From NCBI RefSeq assembly GCF_024448695.1, contig NZ_JAMOHY010000002.1:62001-126000 (forward strand): a stretch of 64,000 nucleotides of DNA, read 5' to 3'. The position numbers and the translations under genes are program-made. The stretch comes from Stutzerimonas stutzeri (GTDB lineage Bacteria; Pseudomonadota; Gammaproteobacteria; Pseudomonadales; Pseudomonadaceae). The notes under the pieces were generated by a model, which saw nothing but the letters and a program-made list of their open reading frames with translations, searched no databases and was not told where the DNA came from. This document shows positions 42,082 through 50,125 of the stretch, piece by piece (position 1 is the stretch's first letter; every line of letters begins with the position of its first letter).

Positions 42082-42539
42082 CGAGGCTCTGCAGGCAGGC
42101 ACGCTACTACAGGGCAGTAGCTGCTTGCGACGCTGATGCGGGCCGTCATTGCGTGTGGAACTACTCAAAAAACATGCTGGAAAGGTGCCTTTTCAGCAAC
42201 TTCCGTAATAGCAAACCCCACCATGTTCGCCATACTTTACAGTCCGTGCTATATTCCGTCCGCTTGACGCGTCAGGCCATGCGCCAAAAGACGTGATTTC
42301 ATCTGTCGACTGACTGCCGGCACCCCTGGCGACAGGCCGGAGCACCGAAGCGTAAAACGCTTCGCCTATGCTCAGGATCGCAGCGTGCGATCTCTTCCTG
42401 TCTGCCTTCCTGCTCGCAACCCCCGAGCCAGTGCTCGACCATGCCTGCCCTGCGCAGTGACCGGGTTGCTTATAAACGCCTGCCGTAAATACGGCCCTGC
42501 GTCGCGCCGGCGGTGCTTGAGGCTATAAGAGGAGACCTC
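42082..42539. other. Long leader region before the symporter gene
   Basis: A 458-base gap with no gene. A possible promoter is TTCGCC - 18 bases - TATATT (about 42227-42256). Between there and the symporter are several short hairpins (for example GAAGCG-TAAAA-CGCTTC near 42348). A long untranslated leader is likely; I cannot assign a riboswitch class. Confidence 0.4.
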
Positions 42540-44213
42540 GTGTACCAACTCGCCCTACCCACCGTTCTGCTGTTGCTGCTGGGCTTCTACGGCCTGACGT
42601 TTCTGATGTCGACCCGCATCGGTCAGAAGAAAGAGAACGTGGACAGCTACATGGTTTCCAACAATTCGGTGGGTTTCGGCATGTCTGCCGCCAGCATGAC
42701 CGCCACCTGGATCTGGGCCGCCTCCTTCTACGCCGCAGCCAGCGCGGGCTACAAGTACGGTCTGTCGGGCGCGCTGCATTACGGATTCTGGGGCGCGCTG
42801 ATGATTCTGTTCATCTACCCCTTCGGTAAACGCTTCCGCCAGCTGGCGCCCAAGGCGCACACCCTGGGCGAGATCATGCACGCACGTCACGGGCGCTCCA
42901 GCCAGATGATCCTGGCCAGCTCCAACATCCTCGGCAGCTGCATCAGCCTCACAGTCAACTTCACCGCCGCCGGCGCACTGGTCGAAATCCTCTCGCCGCT
43001 GAGCTTCGTGCATGGCGTGCTTTTCGCGGGCTTCGGCGTGCTGTCATACACACTGTGGTCGGGTTTCCGCTCTTCGGTGCTGACCGACTTCGGCCAGTTG
43101 ATGGCGATGATCCTCGCGGCAGTCATCATCATTCCGATGATCTTCTTCCAGCTGGGCGGACCCGAGCTGTTCGAGGCGGGCATGCCACGCCTGGCGCCAG
43201 AGCAGGCAAGCTTTTATTCGCCCACAGCAATTCTTGAACAGGGCGCGCCCTTTTTCGTCGCGGTACTGGCCTACGCCATTGGCAACCAGACCATCGCCCA
43301 GCGCCTGTTCGCCGTGCGCGAAGACCTGATCAAACCGACCTTCCTCACCGCAACCGTCGGCTACGGCGCCATTGTCATCGGTCTCGGCATGCTCGGCCTG
43401 CTGGCGTTGCTGGCCGGCGTCGAACCCATCGACGGCGACCTGAACAACCTGATCCCGCAGATGGCCTCGAACTACCTGCCGCCGTTCATGATCGGGCTGC
43501 TGTTCATCATGGTGATCGGCTCGCTGTCGTCCACCGCCGACTCGGACCTGTCGGCGCTGTCTTCCATCGTCATGACCGACATCTATGGCAAGACGCTGGC
43601 GAAGAACAAACCCAACCCGACAGTGATGCTGCGCGTCGGTCGCCTGACCATGATCGTCGCGGCCATGATTGGTGTCGTCTTCGCCAGCCTCAAGCTCGAC
43701 ATTCTCACCATGCTGATCTTCGTCGGTGCGCTGTGGGGCTCCATCGTATTCCCGGTGATCGCCAGCCTGTTCTGGGATCGGGTCACCAACAAGGCCTTCA
43801 CCTGGGCGGCGATCTCGGCATTCGCCATGTTTCTCGTCACCCGCTTCGAGCTGGTTGCGATGGATGGCGTGCTGGCGGTGTTCTTCGAGCTCTGCGCGGC
43901 CGTTGGCGGCGGCGTGGTGATCGGCCTGATGGCCTTCGGTTTCTTCGGTCGCCGGGTCGGCATTCTGCTCGGCACGCTCACCGCGCTGACGCTGGCACCG
44001 TTCGCCGTGGGCTTCCTGCGTGACTACAGCGTTCTGCTCAGTTCGCTGACCGCATACGGAGTCAGCATGATCGTCTGCGTGGCCATCAGCCTGCGCAACC
44101 AGGAGCGCTTCGACTTTGACCGGATCGGCGAACAGATCACCGCCTTCCAGACCGCACAACCCGAAATCAAGACCAAAGAAAAGGAGAACGTCCCATGTCC
44201 AGTATCGCTCTGA
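42540..44213 (+). CDS. Sodium:solute symporter family transporter
   Basis: A 557-residue inner-membrane protein with about 13 helices and the SSS family core (SAASMTATWIWAASFYAAASAGYKYG, then GSLSSTADSDLSALSSIVMTDIY with the sodium-site serines). Substrate unknown; context suggests an organic acid. The GTG at 42540 is chosen because AGGAG lies five bases upstream. Its 3' end overlaps the small-subunit gene by 19 bases, so the two are translationally linked. Confidence 0.87.
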   Translation: MYQLALPTVLLLLLGFYGLTFLMSTRIGQKKENVDSYMVSNNSVGFGMSAASMTATWIWAASFYAAASAGYKYGLSGALHYGFWGALMILFIYPFGKRFRQLAPKAHTLGEIMHARHGRSSQMILASSNILGSCISLTVNFTAAGALVEILSPLSFVHGVLFAGFGVLSYTLWSGFRSSVLTDFGQLMAMILAAVIIIPMIFFQLGGPELFEAGMPRLAPEQASFYSPTAILEQGAPFFVAVLAYAIGNQTIAQRLFAVREDLIKPTFLTATVGYGAIVIGLGMLGLLALLAGVEPIDGDLNNLIPQMASNYLPPFMIGLLFIMVIGSLSSTADSDLSALSSIVMTDIYGKTLAKNKPNPTVMLRVGRLTMIVAAMIGVVFASLKLDILTMLIFVGALWGSIVFPVIASLFWDRVTNKAFTWAAISAFAMFLVTRFELVAMDGVLAVFFELCAAVGGGVVIGLMAFGFFGRRVGILLGTLTALTLAPFAVGFLRDYSVLLSSLTAYGVSMIVCVAISLRNQERFDFDRIGEQITAFQTAQPEIKTKEKENVPCPVSL

Positions 44214-44326
44214 CCGCCTATGTCCTCATCTGGCCGGCCCTGGCCGCCCTTGTCTTCGCCCTGCTCTGTACCGGCCTGGTGAACGACATCCGCGAAGCCA
44301 GGCGCAACGGAACAGACCTGGTCTGA
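44195..44326 (+). CDS. 43-residue transporter small subunit
   Basis: The frame starts MSSIALTAYVLIWPALAALV and ends NGTDLV: one membrane helix and a short basic tail (NDIREARRNG). Small proteins of this kind occur immediately after SSS-type symporter genes in Pseudomonas and are described as putative transporter small subunits. AAGGAG inside the symporter gene lies eight bases before the ATG, and the gene overlaps the symporter by 19 bases in another frame. Confidence 0.75.
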   Translation: MSSIALTAYVLIWPALAALVFALLCTGLVNDIREARRNGTDLV

Positions 44327-44337
44327 CCGCTGGCGCT

Positions 44338-44383
44338 GCAGTGACCCAAGGCCCGCAGCTTCGTGCGGGCCTTGGGTCACTGC
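44338..44383. terminator. Bidirectional terminator, 20-bp perfect stem
   Basis: GCAGTGACCCAAGGCCCGCA and its exact complement flank a six-base loop (GCTTCG). It sits between the convergent small-subunit and lyase genes. It is symmetric and should stop transcription from both sides, although T-runs are lacking. Confidence 0.85.
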
Positions 44384-44386
44384 CTC

Positions 44387-45214
44387 TCAGTTGATTGCCT
44401 GACCGGCCCGTTGCAACAGGCGTCGGGCTCGCCCGATGACAGGCGCGTCGATCATCTGATCATCCACCACGAAGACCCCTTCGCCACAGGCGCCGGCAGC
44501 CAGAACGCGCTGTGCCCAGGCCAGCTCTTCAGGGGTGGGCATCAGCGTTTCGTGCACCACAGCAACCTGGCTCGGGTGAATACACAGCAAGCCGCCAAAA
44601 CCCATGTCACGGGCGTCTGCCGTGGCTTTGGCAAGCCCCTGCAGATTCTTGATATCGGGAAAAATACTGTCCAGAGGCGGCGCCAACCCGGCCAGTCGTG
44701 ACTGCAACAGCAACGCATAGCGCGCCTGATCGAGCATACGTTCGGCCGCTGCGCTACCGTTGGCCAGCCCCAGGTCGAGCCCCAGGTCCAGCACACCGAA
44801 AGACAACCGTTCCACACCTTCAGCCGCAGCGATCTCGCTTAACGCAGCCAGCCCGCGCGCGCTTTCGAGTATGGGCCACACCGGCTTGCCGCAGGTTGCG
44901 ACAATCGCTACCTGGGACGGGTGTTCGACCTTGGGCAGCAGCACACCAATCACCCCGGCATGCCTTGCACAGAGGGCGATATCCGCCGCTTGCTGCTCAT
45001 GGCCGGGTGCATTGATGCGTACCAGCACGCGGGCGTCCGGATGGGTTACCAGGTAGTCGTCGAGGTGGGTCCGGGCCTCGCTCTTGAGACCCTGCGCCAC
45101 GGCGTCTTCCAGATCGACGATCACCGCGTCGGCGCCGGTGGCCAGCGCCTTGGGAATCCGCTCCGGGCGGGTTGCGGGAACAAAGAGTGCGCTGCGAATG
45201 ATGGCCGAATTCAT
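44387..45214 (-). CDS. CitE/HpcH-family CoA-ester lyase
   Basis: A 275-residue HpcH/HpaI aldolase-fold lyase of the citrate lyase beta / malyl- or citramalyl-CoA lyase type. Motifs are RSALFVPATRPERIPKAL, GADAVIVDLEDAVA (metal-binding acidic residues), VRINAPG, and GLLCIHPSQVAVV. It would cleave a 3-hydroxy-acyl-CoA to acetyl-CoA plus a keto acid. It lies convergent to the symporter and shares a terminator. The reaction is inferred from family only. Confidence 0.87.
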   Translation of the reverse strand: MNSAIIRSALFVPATRPERIPKALATGADAVIVDLEDAVAQGLKSEARTHLDDYLVTHPDARVLVRINAPGHEQQAADIALCARHAGVIGVLLPKVEHPSQVAIVATCGKPVWPILESARGLAALSEIAAAEGVERLSFGVLDLGLDLGLANGSAAAERMLDQARYALLLQSRLAGLAPPLDSIFPDIKNLQGLAKATADARDMGFGGLLCIHPSQVAVVHETLMPTPEELAWAQRVLAAGACGEGVFVVDDQMIDAPVIGRARRLLQRAGQAIN

Positions 45215-45436
45215 GGAGTGTTCCTTATCTGTCGTTCTGCGCAGGAGCAGCCTGGCCGGCTCTGTTATACCGCGCCGCGCTCATGCATGCGCTGGATATT
45301 GCCTGATTGAGGGGCAGGAAACCTGCCCTCGGACTGAATCCCGGCATCGCCTGATCCAGCCAGAAGCGAACGTTGGGTCGCGAATGCTGCCGAACAGCGG
45401 TAGCCCCGCTTCGGCGGACCACCGCAGGGAGCCACC

Positions 45437-46762
45437 ATGTCCGCACTGACCAACAGACTGTTTCGCCTGTATCACCGGGTGACCGGCAGCATCGCCTTTT
45501 ATCCCACCCTGATCGCCCTCGGCCTGGGCATTCTGTGCATTGTCAGCATCGTGCTGGAGATGACCTGGCTGCAGTCGTACAAGGAGAACCTCGACCTCGG
45601 TCTGGTGAAGAATGCCGAGAATGCACGTCTGATCCTCGGCACCCTGGTCGCGGGCGTCATTTCGCTGATGGTATTCAGCTTCTCGATGGTGATGGTGGTG
45701 CTCAATTCCGCCGCCTCGTCACTGTCACCGCGGGTGATTCCGGGACTGATCAGCAGCCGCAGCCATCAAGTGGTGCTGGGCGTCTACCTCGGCACCATCA
45801 TCAACTCGCTGATGCTCATCTCCACCATTCAGGAGGGCGACGACATCAACGTGCCCAGCCTGGGGATATTCTTCGCCCTGGGCCTGGGGATCGTCTGCCT
45901 GTGCCTGTTCGTCTATTTCATCCGCTCCATCTCACTGTCAATCCAGGTGGATTTCATCCTGGGTCGCGTCTACAAGCAGACGCTGGTGCAGCTCCAGCAG
46001 CGTCGCGAGCGGCAGGAACTGCACCCGGCGGCCGACTGGCCGAACGAAAGCGCCTGGGTGACGATATGCGCCCGACGTTCCGGCTATTTCAAGGCATTGA
46101 ACACGTCCGCGGCGCTGGCGCTGCTGGAAGAGCAGGATGCGCGTATGACCGTGCAGGTGCACTACGGCTTCTTCGTGATGCCCGGACACCCGCTGATACG
46201 GCTGGATCAGCCAATGGATGAGCGTTGCGTGGAGCAATTGCTCGACTGCTTCGATTTCTATGTCGAGGAATATGCGCATCGGCACTTCTTCTTCGGCTAC
46301 AAGCAGATCATCGAGATCGCCGTGCGCGCACTGAGCCCCGGCATCAATGACCCTGGCACGGCGATCAAGGCAATCGACATGATGGCTGCACTGTTCGCTG
46401 AACGCATGAACCTGCCGGATCATGACGTCGCCCCCGAGCAAGGCAAGCCACGCATCTACTTTCGCGAGCTGGACCTGCACCACATGCTGCAAATGGCCTT
46501 CGGTCCGCTACGCAGCTATGGCCGCAGCGATCTTCAGGTATTGCTGACACTGCTTCAGGCCTGCAAGAACCTGCTGTACTGCGCCCCCGATATTGAAAGC
46601 GAACGGGTGCTGCTACGCCATGCAAAGGCAATCGTGGAACAGGCGGAAGGTTCGCTGGAAGGCGCACTGGATCGGGCCGCAGTAGCCGAAGCTGTACAGC
46701 TGCTGAACCAGGCCGTATGTCATGCCGAGCCGTTGCAGAACAGTCTCATGCGGGAATCCTGA
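45437..46762 (+). CDS. DUF2254 membrane protein
   Basis: A 441-residue inner-membrane protein with four N-terminal helices (through about residue 165) and a soluble C-terminal domain. It fits DUF2254 (PTLIALGLGILCIVSIVLE; VAGVISLMVFSFSMVMVVLNSAASSLSPR; LSPGINDPGTAIKAIDMMA). The conserved SPGINDP segment is a family mark. Function unknown. GGGAG lies upstream of ATG 45437. It is a single-gene unit. Confidence 0.87.
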   Translation: MSALTNRLFRLYHRVTGSIAFYPTLIALGLGILCIVSIVLEMTWLQSYKENLDLGLVKNAENARLILGTLVAGVISLMVFSFSMVMVVLNSAASSLSPRVIPGLISSRSHQVVLGVYLGTIINSLMLISTIQEGDDINVPSLGIFFALGLGIVCLCLFVYFIRSISLSIQVDFILGRVYKQTLVQLQQRRERQELHPAADWPNESAWVTICARRSGYFKALNTSAALALLEEQDARMTVQVHYGFFVMPGHPLIRLDQPMDERCVEQLLDCFDFYVEEYAHRHFFFGYKQIIEIAVRALSPGINDPGTAIKAIDMMAALFAERMNLPDHDVAPEQGKPRIYFRELDLHHMLQMAFGPLRSYGRSDLQVLLTLLQACKNLLYCAPDIESERVLLRHAKAIVEQAEGSLEGALDRAAVAEAVQLLNQAVCHAEPLQNSLMRES

Positions 46763-46921
46763 GCGCTTATCGCTGCCCAAGCAGTCGGCAAGCCAGTACC
46801 CTTTTCATCCAGAAACCCCGCTCGCCACACCCCCGTACACCTCATCTGGCTCATCCAGCAGTCGACTCGCTGGAGGCGCCGCAACTTGCTTTCGGTAATT
46901 CAGTTACCTAGGGTGTCGTTA

Positions 46922-48256
46922 ATGAAGTCCTTGATCGCTCCCATCGGTTCGCTGCTCGCCGGCGTCGCCCTGCTCCTGCTGGGCCACGGCCTGCTCAATA
47001 CTCTGCTGACGCTGCGCGGGGTGGCCGAAGGCTACTCGACGGGCATGATTGGCCTGTTGATGTCCGCCTATTTCGCCGGCTTCCTGGTCGGCACCTGGCT
47101 CGCGCCGTCACTGATCCGCCGCATCGGCCATATCCGCACTTTTTCCTTCTACGCGGCGCTCGCCGCCACCGTCGTGCTGCTGCACGTGATGATCGTCAAC
47201 CCCTGGGTTTGGCTGGTACTGCGCCTGATGTACGGCATCGCTCTGGTGACGCTGTACATGGTCATAGAAAGTTGGCTCAACGCCCAGGTCAGCGGCGAAA
47301 AACGCGGCCAGGTCTTCGCCATTTACATGGCGGTCAACCTGGGCGCGCTGGCCGCTGCCCAGCAGTTGCTGAGCCTCGACAGCCCAATGGAATTCACCCT
47401 CTTCGCGATCGCAACCATGCTCATCGGTGGCGCCATGATGCCGATTACCCTGACCCGCCAGCCACAGCCGGCCCAGCCGGACGTGCCGCCCACCGATCTG
47501 CTGCAACTGGCGCGTATCGCGCCCATGCCGCTGATGGCGGCGGGTATCTCGGGGCTCGCGCTGGGTGGGTTCTGGGGCCTGGCGCCGGTCTATGCCGGCG
47601 AAGTGGGCTTCGATGCCGCCGGCATCGGCCTGATGATGAGCGTGACCATTCTTGGCGGTGCGGTCCTGCAGTGGCCCATCGGGCTCTTCTCGGACCGCCA
47701 TGAACGGCGCGTCGTACTGCTCTGGGTCGTGGCATTCGCGGCGCTGCTCGCCGCGGCCATGGCGCTTTTCAGTGCGGGCCCGCTGCTGCTCGGCCTGATG
47801 TTCGTCTGGGGCGGCCTGGCCTTTTCCATCTACTCCATCGCGGTGGCGCAGATGGTGGACCATCTGCAACCGGACGAGATCCTCTCGGGGTCCAGCGGCC
47901 TGCTGCTGGCCAACGGCTTTGGCGCCGCATTCGGCCCGGTGATCGCCGGCGGACTGATGCACCTGGCCGGGCCGGTGGCGCTGCCGCTGTTCTTCGCGGT
48001 CACGCTCGGCATCCTGGCCTGCTATGCCTTCTACCGGCCGCGCAGGGTCATGGATCTGGTGAGCGAACCCCACGGCCACTTCACGCCGATGCTGCGGACC
48101 AGCCCCACCGTCATGGAGCTGATGCCCGATGCGCCGGAAGTGACCGTCCAAGAGTCGGCCACCGAGGACGAGCTGGACGACATGCCAGCAGCCGAGCCAG
48201 AGTCGGAAACAGAAACAGAAACAGAAACAGAGCCGGAGCCACGCACAGGCACCTGA
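46922..48256 (+). CDS. MFS transporter (YcaD-like)
   Basis: A 444-residue major-facilitator protein with twelve predicted helices (GHGLLNTLLTLRGVAEGYSTGMIGLLMSAYFAGFLVGT at the start is typical of the YcaD subgroup). Substrate unknown. The hydrophilic C-terminal tail is unusual: Glu/Asp-rich and ending in alternating Glu-Thr encoded by four tandem GAAACA hexamers. The start at 46922 is preferred because the frame upstream to 46886 has no homology. Confidence 0.85.
   Translation: MKSLIAPIGSLLAGVALLLLGHGLLNTLLTLRGVAEGYSTGMIGLLMSAYFAGFLVGTWLAPSLIRRIGHIRTFSFYAALAATVVLLHVMIVNPWVWLVLRLMYGIALVTLYMVIESWLNAQVSGEKRGQVFAIYMAVNLGALAAAQQLLSLDSPMEFTLFAIATMLIGGAMMPITLTRQPQPAQPDVPPTDLLQLARIAPMPLMAAGISGLALGGFWGLAPVYAGEVGFDAAGIGLMMSVTILGGAVLQWPIGLFSDRHERRVVLLWVVAFAALLAAAMALFSAGPLLLGLMFVWGGLAFSIYSIAVAQMVDHLQPDEILSGSSGLLLANGFGAAFGPVIAGGLMHLAGPVALPLFFAVTLGILACYAFYRPRRVMDLVSEPHGHFTPMLRTSPTVMELMPDAPEVTVQESATEDELDDMPAAEPESETETETETEPEPRTGT
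48206..48229 (+). repeat. Tandem GAAACA hexanucleotide repeat
   Basis: Four exact copies in the coding region of the MFS gene. Gain or loss of a copy changes the protein by two residues without a frameshift. Confidence 0.85.
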
Positions 48257-48273
48257 TTACGGTCTCTGAAGCA

Positions 48274-48687
48274 TCAGAAGTCCACACGGCCTCGCCCGGT
48301 CTTGATCGCACCCCGCTTGGTCTTGCCCTCCAGCCTGCGTTTCTTCGAGGCAAGGGTCGGGCGTGTCGGCCGGCGAGTTTTCTCCACCTTGGTCGCACTG
48401 CGAATCAGCTCCACCAAGCGTTCCAGCGCATCGGCGCGGTTCTGCTCCTGGGTTCGATACTGCTGGGCCTTGAGGATGATCACGCCATCAGCGGTAATGC
48501 GGCTGTCGCGCAACCCCAGCAGCCGCTCCTTGTAGAAAACCGGCAGCGATGATGCGTTGATATCGAAGCGCAGATGCACGGCGCTCGAAACCTTGTTGAC
48601 GTTCTGCCCGCCGGCACCCTGCGCGCGGATCGCGGTCAGTTCGACCTCGCTGTCAGGCAGGTGCACGGTGTTTGAAATTTCCAGCAT
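48274..48687 (-). CDS. arfB: Ribosome rescue peptidyl-tRNA hydrolase ArfB
   Basis: ArfB (YaeJ) enters stalled ribosomes and releases the nascent chain. The 137-residue product has the catalytic GGQ motif in [19 protein letters not shown] and a basic C-terminal tail ([29 protein letters not shown]) that occupies the mRNA channel. Length is normal. It is convergent with the MFS gene. Confidence 0.95.
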   Translation of the reverse strand: MLEISNTVHLPDSEVELTAIRAQGAGGQNVNKVSSAVHLRFDINASSLPVFYKERLLGLRDSRITADGVIILKAQQYRTQEQNRADALERLVELIRSATKVEKTRRPTRPTLASKKRRLEGKTKRGAIKTGRGRVDF

Positions 48688-48826
48688 TGCAGGCCTTCAT
48701 TGCAGATGGATGGGCTGCGGCATTGTCTTGTGCTCCGGCTATCGCCGACACGCTTTCACATGATTTCCCGCCAACATGTTCGGGCGCTTCAGCTAATGTG
48801 TCAGCCCGACGTAACAGGACCCATCC

Positions 48827-49867
48827 ATGGACTCGATCACCCAGGCCCTGCTGGGCGCCAGTGTACAGGCCTCGCTGCTCGGTCGCTGGCAGGGCCGCAA
48901 GGCATTGCTGTATGGCGCAATGCTCGGAACCCTGCCCGATCTCGATGTGGTTATCAATTACGGCGATGCCGTAGCCAACATGACCTACCACCGCGGCTTC
49001 AGCCATTCGCTGTTCGTGCTCAGCCTGGTCGCCGTGGTCCTGACATGGCTGGCACGACGAATACGGCCCCACCCAGACTATTCGGCCATGCGCCTGTTTT
49101 TCACCCTCTGGCTGGTGCTCATCACTCATGTGACGCTGGATGCCTTTACCAGTTACGGCACCCAGCTGTTCTGGCCCTTGCAGACAACACCCGTCGCCTG
49201 GTCCAGCGTATTCATCATCGATCCGCTGTATAGCGTGCCCCTGCTGCTGGGCGTACTGGCCGGGGCGATCCTTGGCTTGCAAGGCCGTACGCCACGCTGG
49301 CCCGCGCTCGCCCTGCTGCTGTCATCGCTGTACCTGGGCTTCACCCTGGCCGGCAAGCAGATGACGGAAAACCGGGTTGAAACAGCGCTGGCCAGCATGA
49401 GCATCCAGCCTGAGCGGACATTCATCACCCCTACGCCGTTCAATAGCCTGCTGTGGCGCGCCATCGTGGTGGACGGTGACGACTACTACGAAACCCTGGT
49501 GAGCTGGTTCGACAACAGTCCGCCACAGCTGGTGCGCCTGCCCCGTAGTGCTGAGCTTGCCAACCTTCTCGCCGACTCGCCGCAGCATGCCCGCCTGCGC
49601 TGGTTCAGCAATGGCGTGTTGCGTTACGACGAAGTAAACGATCAGATTCTGGTAACGGACCTGCGACTGGGCATGACCGGGTTTCATCCGTTCCGCTTCG
49701 CTTTGGCCGAACGCAACGGCGAAAGCTGGCGGCTTATACCCCATGTGGAACGACTACCCGCCGAGCGCGGTGACCTCGACCGTCTCAAACAGATCTGGCA
49801 GCGCATCTGGCAGCAGCACCCCGGTCTGCCGCTGGCCGAGTGGGCGGCAGACCTGGATAAACGCTAG
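48827..49867 (+). CDS. YdjM-like membrane-bound metal-dependent hydrolase
   Basis: A 346-residue protein of the YdjM/LexA-regulated hydrolase family. The metal-binding signatures are MDSITQALLGA at the start, GTLPDLDVV, TYHRGFSHSL, and ITHVTLDAFTSYG; several membrane helices follow, then a soluble C-terminal domain. Its substrate is unknown. No SOS box (CTG-N10-CAG) is visible upstream, so LexA control is not supported here. Confidence 0.85.
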   Translation: MDSITQALLGASVQASLLGRWQGRKALLYGAMLGTLPDLDVVINYGDAVANMTYHRGFSHSLFVLSLVAVVLTWLARRIRPHPDYSAMRLFFTLWLVLITHVTLDAFTSYGTQLFWPLQTTPVAWSSVFIIDPLYSVPLLLGVLAGAILGLQGRTPRWPALALLLSSLYLGFTLAGKQMTENRVETALASMSIQPERTFITPTPFNSLLWRAIVVDGDDYYETLVSWFDNSPPQLVRLPRSAELANLLADSPQHARLRWFSNGVLRYDEVNDQILVTDLRLGMTGFHPFRFALAERNGESWRLIPHVERLPAERGDLDRLKQIWQRIWQQHPGLPLAEWAADLDKR

Positions 49868-49917
49868 GGTCTGTTCCCGTTAGCTGTTGCAGGTACTTGA
49901 GGTGTGCAGAACCTTCA

Positions 49918-49963
49918 GTGGGAGCGGCTTCAGCCGCGAATTCGCGGATAAATCCGCTCCCAC
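49918..49963. repeat. REP palindrome, copy 1
   Basis: A 46-base element starting GTGGGAGCGGCTTCAGCCGC and ending ATAAATCCGCTCCCAC, a common Pseudomonas REP type. It lies between convergent genes (YdjM-like and chemoreceptor) and is followed by CAAAAACAGGC(T)TGCTC, also present after copy 2. Confidence 0.85.
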
Positions 49964-50125
49964 AAAAACAGGCTTGCTCCACCAACACGTAACCGGGACA
50001 TAGCCAACGGGATCCTAGTCATCAACTTTCGGAGCCTGCGACCCGCGATGGTGCTGGCCTGTAGGAGTGGGCCGCGCCTACGAACAGGACCTGCACCAGG
50101 CGTGGCCTTAAATTCGGCCCAACAG

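Noticed and set aside
42320-42400. Glycine-riboswitch-like fragments (GCACCGAAG, CTCAGG) in the symporter leader
   Set aside because: The conserved GGAGAG core and a matching aptamer fold are not visible, so the short matches are not enough for a call.
48700-48826. LexA control of the YdjM-like gene
   Set aside because: YdjM is LexA-regulated in E. coli, but no CTG-N10-CAG sequence is present in this upstream region.
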